32,389 nucleotides of DNA. Source: CAYNXB01 sp964401045 (GTDB lineage Bacteria; Pseudomonadota; Alphaproteobacteria; Sphingomonadales; Sphingomonadaceae). Within the stretch, counting starts at the first letter, position 1. Every line of letters begins with the position of its first letter. This document shows, piece by piece, positions 8,264-16,216 of this stretch. Below the pieces are notes generated by a model. It was not told the origin of the DNA, searched no databases, and saw only the letters and a list, made by a program, of their open reading frames with translations. The DNA is taken from assembly GCA_964401045.1 (NCBI GenBank), contig CAYNXB010000029.1:1-32389 (forward strand), written 5' to 3'. The position numbers were made by a program, and so were the translations under genes.

Positions 8264-8373
8264 CGACCGCTATCGGTGACAAAACGAGTTCGAGAGCCAC
8301 CCTCTATGAGGAACATTTCTTAATCTTCCGCCGTCATAGTTGAGCTAGGCTTGAGGCTGTGCAGGAGGGAAAT

Positions 8374-8919
8374 GTGGTTGGTGTCAGTCAGGTTCGCGGC
8401 GCGCAGATCAGGGCATCGTCCGTGTTCGCGATGTCCTTGCTGGCGGTCGCGGCGATCTCGTTGTCCTTCTTCAGCGCCGGGATCGCATCAGGCGTGTTCT
8501 TACTGGCGGCACTTATGAGTTGGTCCCGGCCATTCGAGGCGAATAGGGCGAAGGGGAAGCCAACGTTGTCCGATACGGCGCGCGGCGCTGTTGTGATTAC
8601 GCTGACGGCAGTTGGAGCATTATTCCTTTGGCACCCCAACATTATGGATGTGGGAGTTGAGCCGGAGAAGGGTTTCTCCCTCACCGAGAGCGACGCGTTC
8701 GCCGCCTGCGAGGCTGCCGCTCGTCAGCAGATTACGCATCCCTCAACCGCCGACTTTTCAGTCTTGGACGCGAACCTCCAATCCCACGATGACGGCACCG
8801 CGTTGTTCACGACGACCTTCACGGCTAGGAACAGCTTTAACCTCAAGCTGACCTACCGCCTCGTTTGCGACTTCACAGGGGACGAGATGACGGGGACCTA
8901 TATTTTCGAGGATCAATGA
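8374..8919 (+). CDS. Hypothetical island membrane protein
   Basis: About 181 aa. I chose the GTG at 8374 because AGGAGG at 8363-8368 lies five bases upstream; an earlier in-frame GTG at 8359 has no such site. Two adjacent hydrophobic stretches at about residues 15-50 and a third near 75-90 (AVVITLTAVGALFLW) precede a soluble domain of about 85 residues. That domain has two cysteines (FAACEAAARQQ and LVCDFTG) and alternates strands (ALFTTTFTARNSFNLKLTYRL). The opening DAFAACEAAARQQITHPSTADF resembles small periplasmic domains in which N-terminal helix and strand cysteines pair. I do not recognise the family. The divergent XRE gene is the likely regulator. Confidence 0.65.
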   Translation: MVGVSQVRGAQIRASSVFAMSLLAVAAISLSFFSAGIASGVFLLAALMSWSRPFEANRAKGKPTLSDTARGAVVITLTAVGALFLWHPNIMDVGVEPEKGFSLTESDAFAACEAAARQQITHPSTADFSVLDANLQSHDDGTALFTTTFTARNSFNLKLTYRLVCDFTGDEMTGTYIFEDQ

Positions 8920-9403
8920 CCCCGTAGCGGGGATGGCCCGGAGCCAGTCAATGCGTCAGCTTTAACTACCGAGGCCAAGGGCACGGGAACCGTTGACGGG
9001 GTGCGCCCCTGACCAAGGAATGGCGGAAAACGGTCTATCCTTCTCCGGTTGATCGCGAAAATACGGTTGAGCACTGACAATGAAGCCGGGTCTCTCTAAA
9101 CTGTGTGGAGACGCTCTTGTGGTCGTTGACCCTGTTACACACCGCCGCTACACGCTCGCTCGTAGCAAGGGCGAAAAGTCTAGGGTTTCTGCGGTTTTTT
9201 CACTCGTGATGTCGTTCCCCCTCGGCTCCACCAGTTTGATTTTTTGTTTTCTCCTCAAGCGCCGGCGAGTGCCATCCGCCCCGCTTGGCTCTCCGGCCTG
9301 ACCGACCGGCGCGCGTTCGCGCTTGCGGGCTGCTAGTGGCAGCCCGTTCCTTTCCCGGCCACGGGACTTCCAAGCACCCGGCCAATCACCTAACGCGAAC
9401 CTC
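8920..9403. other. Non-coding boundary between island and core chromosome
   Basis: About 480 bp without a convincing gene. It contains a short hairpin after the previous stop (CCCCG TAG CGGGG, 8920-8932) and then sequence with no frame I trust. The tRNA-Ala 3'-end remnant at 9218-9233 with its T-run follows, then a 7-bp hairpin (GGGCTGC/GCAGCCC, 9327-9345), then the obgE leader. The part right of 9233 looks like the original chromosome. Confidence 0.5.
9218..9245 (+). repeat. Putative island attachment site: 3' end of a tRNA-Ala gene
   Basis: CCCCTCGGCTCCACCA at 9218-9233 is the usual T-stem, acceptor and CCA end of alphaproteobacterial tRNA-Ala, probably the GGC isoacceptor. It is followed by GTTTGA and a six-T run at 9240-9245, as after a tRNA gene. 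No tRNA body lies upstream: the expected T-loop TTCGA is absent and no cloverleaf fits. A tRNA 3' end alone beside accessory genes is the classic product of integration into a tRNA. The matching copy would lie beyond the left window edge. Confidence 0.6.
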
Positions 9404-10459
9404 ATGCATTTTCTCGATCAAGCCAAAATCTACATCCGCTCCGGCGCAGGCGGCCCCGGGGCCGTCAGCTTCCGGCGTGAGAAGTATGTCGAATACGGCG
9501 GGCCGGACGGCGGCAATGGCGGGCGGGGCGGGGACGTGGTGTTCGAGGCGGTGCCGGCGCTCAACACCCTGATCGACTTTCGCTACACCCAGCACTTCAA
9601 GGCCCGGCGCGGTGCCCACGGCATGGGCAAGAACCGCACCGGCGCATCGGCGCCGGAACTCGTGATCGAAGTCCCGGTCGGCACGCAGGTGCTCGACGAC
9701 GATCAGGAAACCGTGCTGGCCGATTTCACCGAAGCGGGCCAGCGGGTCGTGCTGCTGGAAGGCGGGCTCGGCGGCCGTGGCAACGCCAGCTACAAGACCA
9801 GCACCAACCGCGCTCCGCGCCAACACCAGCCGGGCGAGCCGGCGCAAGAGCTGTGGGTATGGCTGCGTCTCAAGCTGCTCGCAGACGCCGGTCTCGTCGG
9901 TCTGCCCAACGCCGGCAAGTCGACCTTCATCAACCAGGTCTCGAACGCGCAGGCTAAGGTTGGTGACTATGCCTTCACCACGCTGGTGCCGAAGCTGGGC
10001 GTGGTGCGCCACCGGGATCGTGAGTTCGTGCTCGCGGACATTCCCGGGTTGATCGAGGGCGCTGCCGAAGGCGCGGGGATCGGCGACCGCTTCCTCGGCC
10101 ACATCGAGCGCTGCCGGGTGCTGATCCATCTGGTCGACATTGCCGGGCCCGATCCCGCCGAAGCGCTGCGCGTGGTCGAGGAGGAACTTGCGGCTTACGG
10201 CGCGGACCTGGGCGACAAGCCGCGCCTCATCGCTCTCAACAAGGTCGATCTCGCGGACGCAGAGCTGTCCGCGGGCTTCGCCGAAGAGCTGAAAGCGGCC
10301 GGCGCAGCGCGGGTGTTCCCCATCTCCGGCGCGACCGGCGAGGGGATAGACCGACTGCTCGACGCCGTGCTCGACTACCTGCCCGCACGAACCGTAACCG
10401 AGGTTCCGGGGGAAACAGCGGACGAGGGCGAGGAGAAGCCCTGGTCGCCCCTCGGCTGA
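9404..10459 (+). CDS. obgE: GTPase Obg (ribosome assembly)
   Basis: A 351-aa Obg/CgtA GTPase starting MHFLDQAKIYIRSG at ATG 9404. Residues 1 to about 159 are the glycine-rich Obg fold (GGPDGGNGGRGGDVVFE). The G domain follows, with G1 GLPNAGKS near residue 166, G3 DIPGLIEGAAEGAGIGDRFLGH near 213, G4 NKVD near 280 and a G5-like SGATGEG near 309. The C-terminal tail is short and acidic (about 20 residues), as in alphaproteobacteria, without the OCT domain of Firmicutes. Obg binds the 50S subunit late in assembly and links growth to nutrient state. No clear Shine-Dalgarno is visible. proB follows on the same strand after 87 bp. Upstream rplU/rpmA, often present, are not seen because the island boundary lies there. 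Confidence 0.97.
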   Translation: MHFLDQAKIYIRSGAGGPGAVSFRREKYVEYGGPDGGNGGRGGDVVFEAVPALNTLIDFRYTQHFKARRGAHGMGKNRTGASAPELVIEVPVGTQVLDDDQETVLADFTEAGQRVVLLEGGLGGRGNASYKTSTNRAPRQHQPGEPAQELWVWLRLKLLADAGLVGLPNAGKSTFINQVSNAQAKVGDYAFTTLVPKLGVVRHRDREFVLADIPGLIEGAAEGAGIGDRFLGHIERCRVLIHLVDIAGPDPAEALRVVEEELAAYGADLGDKPRLIALNKVDLADAELSAGFAEELKAAGAARVFPISGATGEGIDRLLDAVLDYLPARTVTEVPGETADEGEEKPWSPLG

Positions 10460-10515
10460 TTGTCGCGCATCCCAGCTTTCGCTGAGATAACGAATTGAAG
10501 ACGCTTCCCGGATGA

Positions 10516-10533
10516 CGAAGCAATGATGCTTCG
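10516..10533 (+). promoter_or_regulatory. Hairpin in the proB leader
   Basis: CGAAGCA ATGA TGCTTCG is a perfect 7-bp stem with a 4-base loop, ending 13 bases before the proB ATG where a ribosome binding site should lie. No T-run follows, so it is not a typical terminator. It could affect proB translation or process the obgE-proB transcript. Confidence 0.35.
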
Positions 10534-10546
10534 CTAAGCGCGCCGC

Positions 10547-11683
10547 ATGTCCATCGCCAAGCTTCCCGATCTGGCCGATCCCACGCTCGTTCGCCGCCTT
10601 GTGATCAAGGTGGGCTCGGCACTGCTTGTCGATCAACAGCGTGAGGTACGCCGCGATTGGCTCGGGGAACTGGCGGGCGAAATCGCCGAGGCGGTGAAGC
10701 GCGGCCAGCACGTGGTGGTGGTGAGCTCGGGCGCGATCGCGCTCGGCGCCGGCAAGCTTGGGTTCGAGAAGGGCGGGCGGGCCCGCCTCAGCGACGCCCA
10801 GGCGGCTGCCGCAGTGGGGCAGATTGCGCTCGCCGGGCTATGGGCCGAAGCGCTCGGCCGCCACGGCCTGATCGCCGCGCAGTTGCTGCTGACGGTCGAG
10901 GATCTGGACGATCGCCGCCGCTATCTCAACGCCGCGGCGACACTCGGCCGGCTGCTCAAGGCCGGCGCGGTGCCCGTGGTCAACGAAAACGATTCGGTCG
11001 CCACCCATGAGATACGCTTTGGGGATAATGACCGGCTCGCGGCGCGGGTGGGGCAGGCCGCCTCGGCCGATGCGGTGCTGCTGCTGTCCGATGTGGATGG
11101 CCTGTTCGATCGCGACCCTTCGGCCGGTGCTTCGGCCAGCCTGCAGCCGCTGATCCACGGCGTGACCGATGAGGTGCGGGCCATGGCCAGCGCTGGGTCC
11201 GCTTCGGGCATGGGCTCGGGCGGGATGGTGTCGAAGTTGCAAGCGGCAGAGATTGCCGAGCGCGCCGGAATTGCGCTCGCAATCGTCAATGGCCGCGAAA
11301 CCCGCCCGGTGGCGCACGCGATCGAAGGGGGCGTCGGTACGCTGTTCCTGCCCCGCCGCCGTGATGTAGGGCGCAAGGCGTGGCTCGGCGGGCGCATGCG
11401 CCTGATGGGGGCGCTGACGGTCGACAACGGCTGCGTTGCGGCGCTCAAGAACGGGGGCAGCCTGCTCGCGACCGGGATTACCGCGGTGGACGGCAATTTC
11501 GAGCGGGGCGATCCGGTGGCGGTGCACGATCGGGTCGGGCGTCCGGTCGCCCAAGGCCTCGCCGAATACGGCGCGGATGAGATCGCCCGCCTCAAGGGCC
11601 GCAAGAGCGACGAGCACGAGGCGATTCTCGGCTATTCCCCCCGCTCGGCGGTGATCCATCGAGATCAGCTGGTGATTCTGTGA
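10547..11683 (+). CDS. proB: Glutamate 5-kinase
   Basis: A 378-aa glutamate 5-kinase, the first step of proline synthesis (ATP-dependent phosphorylation of glutamate). The amino-acid kinase domain covers residues 1 to about 265: VIKVGSALLVD, VVVSSGAIALGAG, LLTVEDLDDRRRYLNA, VPVVNENDSVA and LLSDVDGLFDRDP. The C-terminal PUA domain covers about 285-365. The length is that of the long, PUA-bearing form, which is feedback-inhibited by proline in studied species. The last bases overlap the GTG of the epimerase gene (GTGA), suggesting coupling. obgE lies just upstream; proA is not in the window. Confidence 0.96.
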   Translation: MSIAKLPDLADPTLVRRLVIKVGSALLVDQQREVRRDWLGELAGEIAEAVKRGQHVVVVSSGAIALGAGKLGFEKGGRARLSDAQAAAAVGQIALAGLWAEALGRHGLIAAQLLLTVEDLDDRRRYLNAAATLGRLLKAGAVPVVNENDSVATHEIRFGDNDRLAARVGQAASADAVLLLSDVDGLFDRDPSAGASASLQPLIHGVTDEVRAMASAGSASGMGSGGMVSKLQAAEIAERAGIALAIVNGRETRPVAHAIEGGVGTLFLPRRRDVGRKAWLGGRMRLMGALTVDNGCVAALKNGGSLLATGITAVDGNFERGDPVAVHDRVGRPVAQGLAEYGADEIARLKGRKSDEHEAILGYSPRSAVIHRDQLVIL

Positions 11684-12597
11684 CCGTTGCCATCACTGGC
11701 GCGACCGGGTTCGTCGGCCAGGCTTTCCTCGATGCAGCCGAAGCCGCCGGAATTGAAGTTCGCGCGCTGACGCGGCGCGGGATGCGCCAGCGGCGCGGCG
11801 TCGAATGGCAGCGCGGCGACCTCCATAACCGTGCCACATTGGCCCAGCTGGTCGATCGGGCCGAAGCCGTGGTCCACATCGCCGGGGTAGTGAACACGCC
11901 CGACCCGAGCGGCTTCCACCTCGGCAATGTCGAGGGCACGTTCGCGCTGGTTGAAGCGGCGGTGGCGGCGGGTGTGCCGCGGATCGTGTTTGTGTCCTCG
12001 CTCGCCGCGCGCGAGCCGCAGCTTTCGACTTACGGGGCGAGCAAACGCAAGGCTGAACAGGTAATCGCGGCGAGCGGGCTCGACTGGACGATCGTCCGCC
12101 CGCCCGCGATCTACGGACCGCGCGACCGCGAGATCCTCGAGCTGTTCAGGCTTGCAGCGCGCTGGGGCGTGGTGCCGATGCCGCCGAAGGGCCGCTCATC
12201 GCTGATCCATGTGGACGACCTTGCGCGGCTGCTGCTGACGCTGGTGCCGGGCGGAGAGGCCGTTACCCACCGGACGTTCGAGCCGGATGACGGCCGTCCG
12301 AACGGCTGGAGCCATCGTGAGCTGGCGCAGGCGATCGGGCGCGCGGTTGGCCGGCAGGTGTGGGTGCCGCATCTGTCGGAGCCGCTGCTGCGCGCGGTGG
12401 CGGCCATCGACGCTGCGCTGCGCGGCAACAAGGCGAAGCTGACGCCCGACCGTATCGGTTACATGGTTCATCGCGATTGGGTGGTGCAACGCGGCGCGGA
12501 CGTGCCAAAATCGTTGTGGCGGCCGGAAATACCGACCGCAGAAGGGTTGCAGGCGACCGCAAGGTGGTATCGCACCCAAGGATGGTTGCAGGCGTAA
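11680..12597 (+). CDS. NAD-dependent epimerase/dehydratase family protein
   Basis: A 305-aa extended short-chain dehydrogenase. The N-terminal dinucleotide-binding motif is ITGATGFVGQ (residues 5-14). VVHIAGVVN is the second Rossmann strand, and FVSSLAAREPQLSTYGASKRKAEQ carries the catalytic Tyr and Lys (YxxxK, about residues 118-122). IVRPPAIYGPRDREILELF is the typical substrate-domain entry. The family includes sugar-nucleotide epimerases and the complex-I assembly factor NDUFA9. The exact substrate cannot be read from sequence. It starts with GTG inside the proB stop, so it is probably translated with proB although the pathway link is unclear. Confidence 0.88.
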   Translation: MTVAITGATGFVGQAFLDAAEAAGIEVRALTRRGMRQRRGVEWQRGDLHNRATLAQLVDRAEAVVHIAGVVNTPDPSGFHLGNVEGTFALVEAAVAAGVPRIVFVSSLAAREPQLSTYGASKRKAEQVIAASGLDWTIVRPPAIYGPRDREILELFRLAARWGVVPMPPKGRSSLIHVDDLARLLLTLVPGGEAVTHRTFEPDDGRPNGWSHRELAQAIGRAVGRQVWVPHLSEPLLRAVAAIDAALRGNKAKLTPDRIGYMVHRDWVVQRGADVPKSLWRPEIPTAEGLQATARWYRTQGWLQA

Positions 12598-12833
12598 ACG
12601 ATTGAATCGACCGGCTTAAGGTCCCAACTTTTGTTAATATTTGGAATGGGTTAGGCGAATCATCCTAAGGGTGCTATGCCCTCACTCGCGCTACGGTTAC
12701 CATCGATCGGCTTTTTCGTGGTTCCGGCATACACACGTAGCGCCTTCGATACCGCTTCAGACGGCCAGCCGATCCTTTTTGCCGAGAGCGGTTCGCTTGC
12801 TCGCGACACGAAGTCTCACAGGAGCGCGCGCAC

Positions 12834-13040
12834 ATGCAGCAGCGGCGGACATTTATCTTGAAAATCGACCAGGATGAGGTGGGCGAGCAACGCCGGATCG
12901 AATTCGATGGTGACGATCCGCACCTGGCCTTCGGAATCATGGAGCGCGAGGGCGCGGGCCGCTCCGCCACTCTGTGGGAAGGTGATAAAATGCTCGGTAA
13001 GCTGAAGCGGGTCGGTCAGACCTTCTGGGAACTCAACTGA
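12834..13040 (+). CDS. Small conserved hypothetical protein, 68 aa
   Basis: A 68-aa soluble protein beginning MQQRRTFILKIDQDEVGEQ, with AGGAG at 12820-12824 nine bases before the ATG. It is charged and strand-rich (RTFILKIDQ, SATLWEGDKMLGKLKRV) and has no membrane segment. It ends 7 bp from the convergent cysH stop. A competing minus-strand frame over the same bases has Arg/Ser-rich shadow composition and no start signal. I believe similar short proteins occur in other sphingomonads, but no function is known to me. Confidence 0.65.
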   Translation: MQQRRTFILKIDQDEVGEQRRIEFDGDDPHLAFGIMEREGAGRSATLWEGDKMLGKLKRVGQTFWELN

Positions 13041-13047
13041 GCGCTGG

Positions 13048-13851
13048 TCAGAATACCGGCTGGTAGTCCGGCGGCAAATCCTTGTCGCCGGACTCGCCGG
13101 GTACATGGATGCCGCATTCGGTCTTTTCCCATCCGGACCAGCGGCCCGCGCGCGGGTCTTCACCCGGCTTGACTGGCCGCGTGCAGGGCGAGCAGCCGAT
13201 CGACAGGTAGCCTTGCTCCACCAGCGGATGCCGAGGCAGATCGTGGGCCTCGAAATAGGCCTCGATATCCGCGGCGCTCCAGTCGATCAGCGGGTTGATC
13301 TTCAGCCGACCCTGCGCGTCGCTCGCATCGATCTCGAACCGCGGCAACGTCGCCCGGCCGGAGGACTGGAACGCCTTGCGCCCGGTGAGCGAGGCGTCGA
13401 AATGCGCGAGCGCCTTCGCCAGAGGACGGACCTTGCGTAGCTCGCAACACCCATCGGGGTCCCACGACCAGCGCAAGCCGTTGTCATCCTTGGCGGCGAT
13501 GTCCACCGGATCGGGCGTCAGCACCTGCATATTGGTGAGGCCGAGCCGCGCGACCAGCTCATCGCGGTAGGCAATCGTTTCCGGAAAGTGCTTGTCGGTA
13601 TCGAGGAACAGCACCGGCAGGTTCGGATCGACTTGCGCGGCGAGGTGCAGCAGCACCGCGCTCTCCGCGCCGAAGCTCGACACCAACGCCACATCGCCGG
13701 CGATCCCGTCCTTGAGCACCGCGGTCAGCAACTCGTTGGTATCCGAGGCGCGGAACATGCGGTTCAGACGGATCGCGTCGGCCTCGGAGAAGCGAGGGCC
13801 GGTGTCGATCCGGTCGAGAGGGCGCGAGCTCAATTTAGCCGCCGATGCCAT
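13048..13851 (-). CDS. cysH: Adenylyl-sulfate (APS) reductase, assimilatory
   Basis: A 267-aa CysH-family reductase that makes sulfite from activated sulfate. The nucleotide loop is SSFGAESAVLLHL (residues 58-70), followed by LFLDTDKHFPET. Two cysteine pairs are present: Cys135-Cys136 (DGCCELRKVRPL) and Cys220/Cys223 (GCSPCTRPV). They are the [4Fe-4S] ligands of APS-type enzymes and are absent from the PAPS-type reductase of E. coli. Cys246 in KTECGIH is the catalytic thiol. I chose the ATG at 13851, overlapping the end of the DUF934 gene by 17 bp; the longer frame upstream is Arg/Ser-rich shadow. It is the last gene of the cobA-DUF2849-cysI-DUF934-cysH chain. Confidence 0.95.
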   Translation of the reverse strand: MASAAKLSSRPLDRIDTGPRFSEADAIRLNRMFRASDTNELLTAVLKDGIAGDVALVSSFGAESAVLLHLAAQVDPNLPVLFLDTDKHFPETIAYRDELVARLGLTNMQVLTPDPVDIAAKDDNGLRWSWDPDGCCELRKVRPLAKALAHFDASLTGRKAFQSSGRATLPRFEIDASDAQGRLKINPLIDWSAADIEAYFEAHDLPRHPLVEQGYLSIGCSPCTRPVKPGEDPRAGRWSGWEKTECGIHVPGESGDKDLPPDYQPVF

Positions 13852-14293
13852 GACGCAATTTCCAGATGGGGACCGCCCCGAGCGAATCTGTGTCCGCCGC
13901 GTGCTGATAAACGTACGGGTAGCGGTTGAGGACGGCCGCGACTTCGTCGCGGTCGAGCGGGGAGTCGGGTGCGAAGCTGTCGAACCCGCAGCGGCGCATG
14001 AAGTAGATGAGGTCCAGCAGCACGTCGCCGGTCGCCTTGATCTCACCCGTGTAGCCCGCCTCGCGCAGGATGCGCGCGCTCGAAAAGCCGCGCCCGTCCC
14101 GGAACTTGGGGAAGTCGATCTCGACCAGGGTCACGCGATCGAGCTGCGGGATCAGCCGCTCGACATCGTCGCCGGCTTCGATCCGCACCGAGACCGCGTT
14201 GCTCTGCTCGAGGAACGCATCGAGCGAAACGGCCGGTTCGTCGGCTGCGACGTCGTCGCGGAAGCGCAGGAAATCGGTGTCGGCGTCAGCCAT
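13835..14293 (-). CDS. DUF934 family protein of the sulfite reduction operon
   Basis: A 152-aa protein of the DUF934 family, marked by VTLVEIDFPKFRDGRGFSSARILRE and GYTGEIKATGDVLLDLIYFMRRCGFDSF. It begins at ATG 14293, overlapping the cysI stop by 8 bp, and its end overlaps cysH by 17 bp. DUF934 proteins are nearly always beside sulfite reductase and APS reductase genes and are often annotated as an oxidoreductase or a CysI-associated factor. The reaction is not established as far as I know. The overlap on both sides suggests stoichiometric co-synthesis with CysI and CysH. Confidence 0.88.
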   Translation of the reverse strand: MADADTDFLRFRDDVAADEPAVSLDAFLEQSNAVSVRIEAGDDVERLIPQLDRVTLVEIDFPKFRDGRGFSSARILREAGYTGEIKATGDVLLDLIYFMRRCGFDSFAPDSPLDRDEVAAVLNRYPYVYQHAADTDSLGAVPIWKLRHGIGG

Positions 14294-15920
14294 AGATCGC
14301 CTCCTTGAAGCTATCCATGCCGACCCGGCGGTAGGTGTCGAGGAAGCGCTCACCCGGCTCGCGGATTTCGCGGTACCGTTCGATCGCGCGTTCGACGGCG
14401 TCGACCACGCCGTCCTCGTCAAAGCCGGGGCCGGTGATCTTGGCCTGGGTGGTGTTCTCGTCGCCCGAACCGCCCAGCAGGAGCTGGTAGTTCTCGGTAC
14501 CTTTGCGGTCGACGCCGAGGATGCCGATGTGGCCGGCGTGATGGTGACCGCAGGCGTTGATGCAGCCCGAGATCTTGATCTTGAGCTCGCCGAGATCCTT
14601 CTGCCGATCGTAGTTTGCGAAGCGCTCGGCAATCTTCTGCGCCACGGGGATAGAGCGCGCATTGGCGAGGCTGCAGTAGTCGAGCCCCGGACAGGCGATG
14701 ATGTCCGTCACCAGATCGAGGTTGGCGTCGGCCAGATCGGCATCGCGCAGCGTCTGCCAGATCGTGTAGAGATCGGCCTTGCGCACATGGGGCAAGACGA
14801 GGTTCTGCACGTGGCTCACGCGCAACTCATCGAAGCTGTAGCGCTCGGCCAGGTCGGCGACGACTTCCATCTGTTCGGCGGTGATGTCCCCGCCGATGCC
14901 ACGGATCGGCTTCAGGCTGATGTTGGCGATCGCATAGCCGGGCATTTTGTGCGCCGCGACCTGCTGGTCGACCCAGACCGCGAAATCGGGGTCGGAGCGG
15001 TCGATCTCGTCGCTCAGGCCCTCTTCGAACGACGGCGGCGTGAAGTAGGCCGCGATGCGGTCGTACTCGGCTTGCGGAAAGTCGGTGCCGAGCGTGAGGA
15101 TGTGCTCGAAAGCCTCCTCCACCTGGCGGCTGAACTCCTCCTCGCCCAGCTCGTGGACGAGGATCTTCATCCGCTGCTTGTGGATGTTATCGCGCCGCGC
15201 ATGGCGGTTCCACACCCGCAGCACCGCCTGCAGATAGCTGAAGATCTGGTGCTGAGGCACGAAATCCCGGCTCTTGTAGGCGATGAACGGGGTGCGGCCC
15301 ATACCGCCCCCGGGATAGACCTCGAAGCCGATCTCGCCCGCTTCGTTCTTGACAATGCGCAGCCCGAAATCGTGCCACCGCATTGCGGCGCGATCTTCCT
15401 CAGCCGCAATCACGCAGATCTTGAACTTGCGCGGCAGGTAGCTGAATTCGGGGTGGAACGTGGTCATCTGCCGCAGCATCTCGGCCCACGGGCGCGGGTC
15501 CATGATCTCGTCGGCCGCGGCGCCGGCATAGTGATCGGCGGAGATGTTGCGGATCGATTCGCCGCTGGTCTGGATGCAGTGCATCTCGACCGTCGCCAGC
15601 TCGGCGAGGATCTCCGGCGCATCCTCGAGCTTGATCCAGTGGAACTGGATGTTCTGCCGGGTGGTGAAGTGGCCATAGCCGCGATCGTAGGTGCGGGCGA
15701 TGTGGGCGAGCTTGCGAAGCTGCCGCGAATCGAGCGTGCCGTAGGGGATCGCGATCCGCAGCATGTAGGCGTGGAGCTGGAGGTAAAGACCGTTCTTCAA
15801 GCGCAGCGGCTTGAACTGGTCGTCGGTCATCTTGCCTTCCATGCGGCGTCGGGTCTGGTCGCGGAAATCCTCGACGCGCGCGTCGACCATCGCCTGGTCG
15901 TATTTGTCATATCGGTACAT
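14286..15920 (-). CDS. cysI: Nitrite/sulfite reductase, siroheme-iron-sulfur (assimilatory sulfite reductase)
   Basis: A 544-aa sulfite/nitrite reductase hemoprotein that reduces sulfite to sulfide with six electrons. Two ferredoxin-like half-domains each precede a siroheme-binding half. HFTTRQNIQFHW lies in the first, and SHVQNLVLPHV with RGIGGDIT in the second. The four cluster cysteines are Cys410 and Cys416 (CPGLDYC) and Cys453 and Cys457 (CINAC), with GHHHAGHIGILG next to the active site. No flavoprotein cysJ is nearby, so reduced ferredoxin or an unlinked reductase probably gives electrons. The sulfite role comes from the cysH and cobA context; nitrite reduction cannot be excluded from sequence. 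ATG at 15920 overlaps the DUF2849 stop by one base (TGATG). Confidence 0.93.
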   Translation of the reverse strand: MYRYDKYDQAMVDARVEDFRDQTRRRMEGKMTDDQFKPLRLKNGLYLQLHAYMLRIAIPYGTLDSRQLRKLAHIARTYDRGYGHFTTRQNIQFHWIKLEDAPEILAELATVEMHCIQTSGESIRNISADHYAGAAADEIMDPRPWAEMLRQMTTFHPEFSYLPRKFKICVIAAEEDRAAMRWHDFGLRIVKNEAGEIGFEVYPGGGMGRTPFIAYKSRDFVPQHQIFSYLQAVLRVWNRHARRDNIHKQRMKILVHELGEEEFSRQVEEAFEHILTLGTDFPQAEYDRIAAYFTPPSFEEGLSDEIDRSDPDFAVWVDQQVAAHKMPGYAIANISLKPIRGIGGDITAEQMEVVADLAERYSFDELRVSHVQNLVLPHVRKADLYTIWQTLRDADLADANLDLVTDIIACPGLDYCSLANARSIPVAQKIAERFANYDRQKDLGELKIKISGCINACGHHHAGHIGILGVDRKGTENYQLLLGGSGDENTTQAKITGPGFDEDGVVDAVERAIERYREIREPGERFLDTYRRVGMDSFKEAIYG

Positions 15921-16216
15921 CAGATCACCCAGTTGCCGGCGTTGGGGTCGGCGGGTTTCAACGTCAGGTCGGGGCGCACGGTCGGGCCGAGCGCGCGAAT
16001 GCGGTCCTTGATGTGCGCGGGGCGAATACCCTCGGCACTCTTCTCCGCGTCGATCACATAGCCGCCGTTGACGCGGCATGCGGCGTCTTCGACCGCGAGG
16101 ATCTGGTCCCCGTGGTCGCCGACGTCGACGGCGTCCTCGACATGGAGCGACCAGCCCTGGCCATCCCACCAGATGACCGAGCCGGTCTTGAGATCGTTGC
16201 CGGTGATGATCTTCAT
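15920..16216 (-). CDS. DUF2849 domain-containing protein
   Basis: A 98-aa protein of the DUF2849 family: KIITGNDLKTGSVIWWDGQGWSLHVEDA, then a VIDAEKSAEGIRPAHIKDRIRALGPTVRPDL tail. It lies between cobA and cysI, overlapping both (ATGA with cobA, TGATG with cysI). In alphaproteobacteria this family is tied to the sulfite reductase operon; I infer an accessory role in siroheme delivery or in CysI assembly, but no activity is known. No metal-binding cysteine cluster is seen; its single Cys lies near residue 47. Confidence 0.88.
   Translation of the reverse strand: MKIITGNDLKTGSVIWWDGQGWSLHVEDAVDVGDHGDQILAVEDAACRVNGGYVIDAEKSAEGIRPAHIKDRIRALGPTVRPDLTLKPADPNAGNWVI

Noticed and set aside
9218..9245. 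Reading the tRNA-like end as part of a tmRNA gene
   Set aside because: In the permuted alphaproteobacterial form the tmRNA 5' piece should follow the CCA end; a T-run and obgE follow instead.
9080..9301. 73-codon plus-strand frame over the island boundary
   Set aside because: It runs through the tRNA-Ala remnant and T-run, and has no family features.
9386..10711. Long minus-strand frame antisense to obgE
   Set aside because: Shadow of GC-rich codons; obgE motifs on the plus strand are decisive.
12598..12833. CtrA site (TTAA-N7-TTAA) upstream of the 68-aa gene
   Set aside because: Two TTAA motifs exist but are 14 bases apart, not seven.
12674..12970. 98-codon minus-strand frame over the 68-aa gene
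   Set aside because: Arg/Ser-rich shadow composition, while the plus-strand frame has AGGAG before its start.
14070..16061. 663-codon plus-strand frame antisense to cysI
   Set aside because: No family features and it lies over a conserved reductase.
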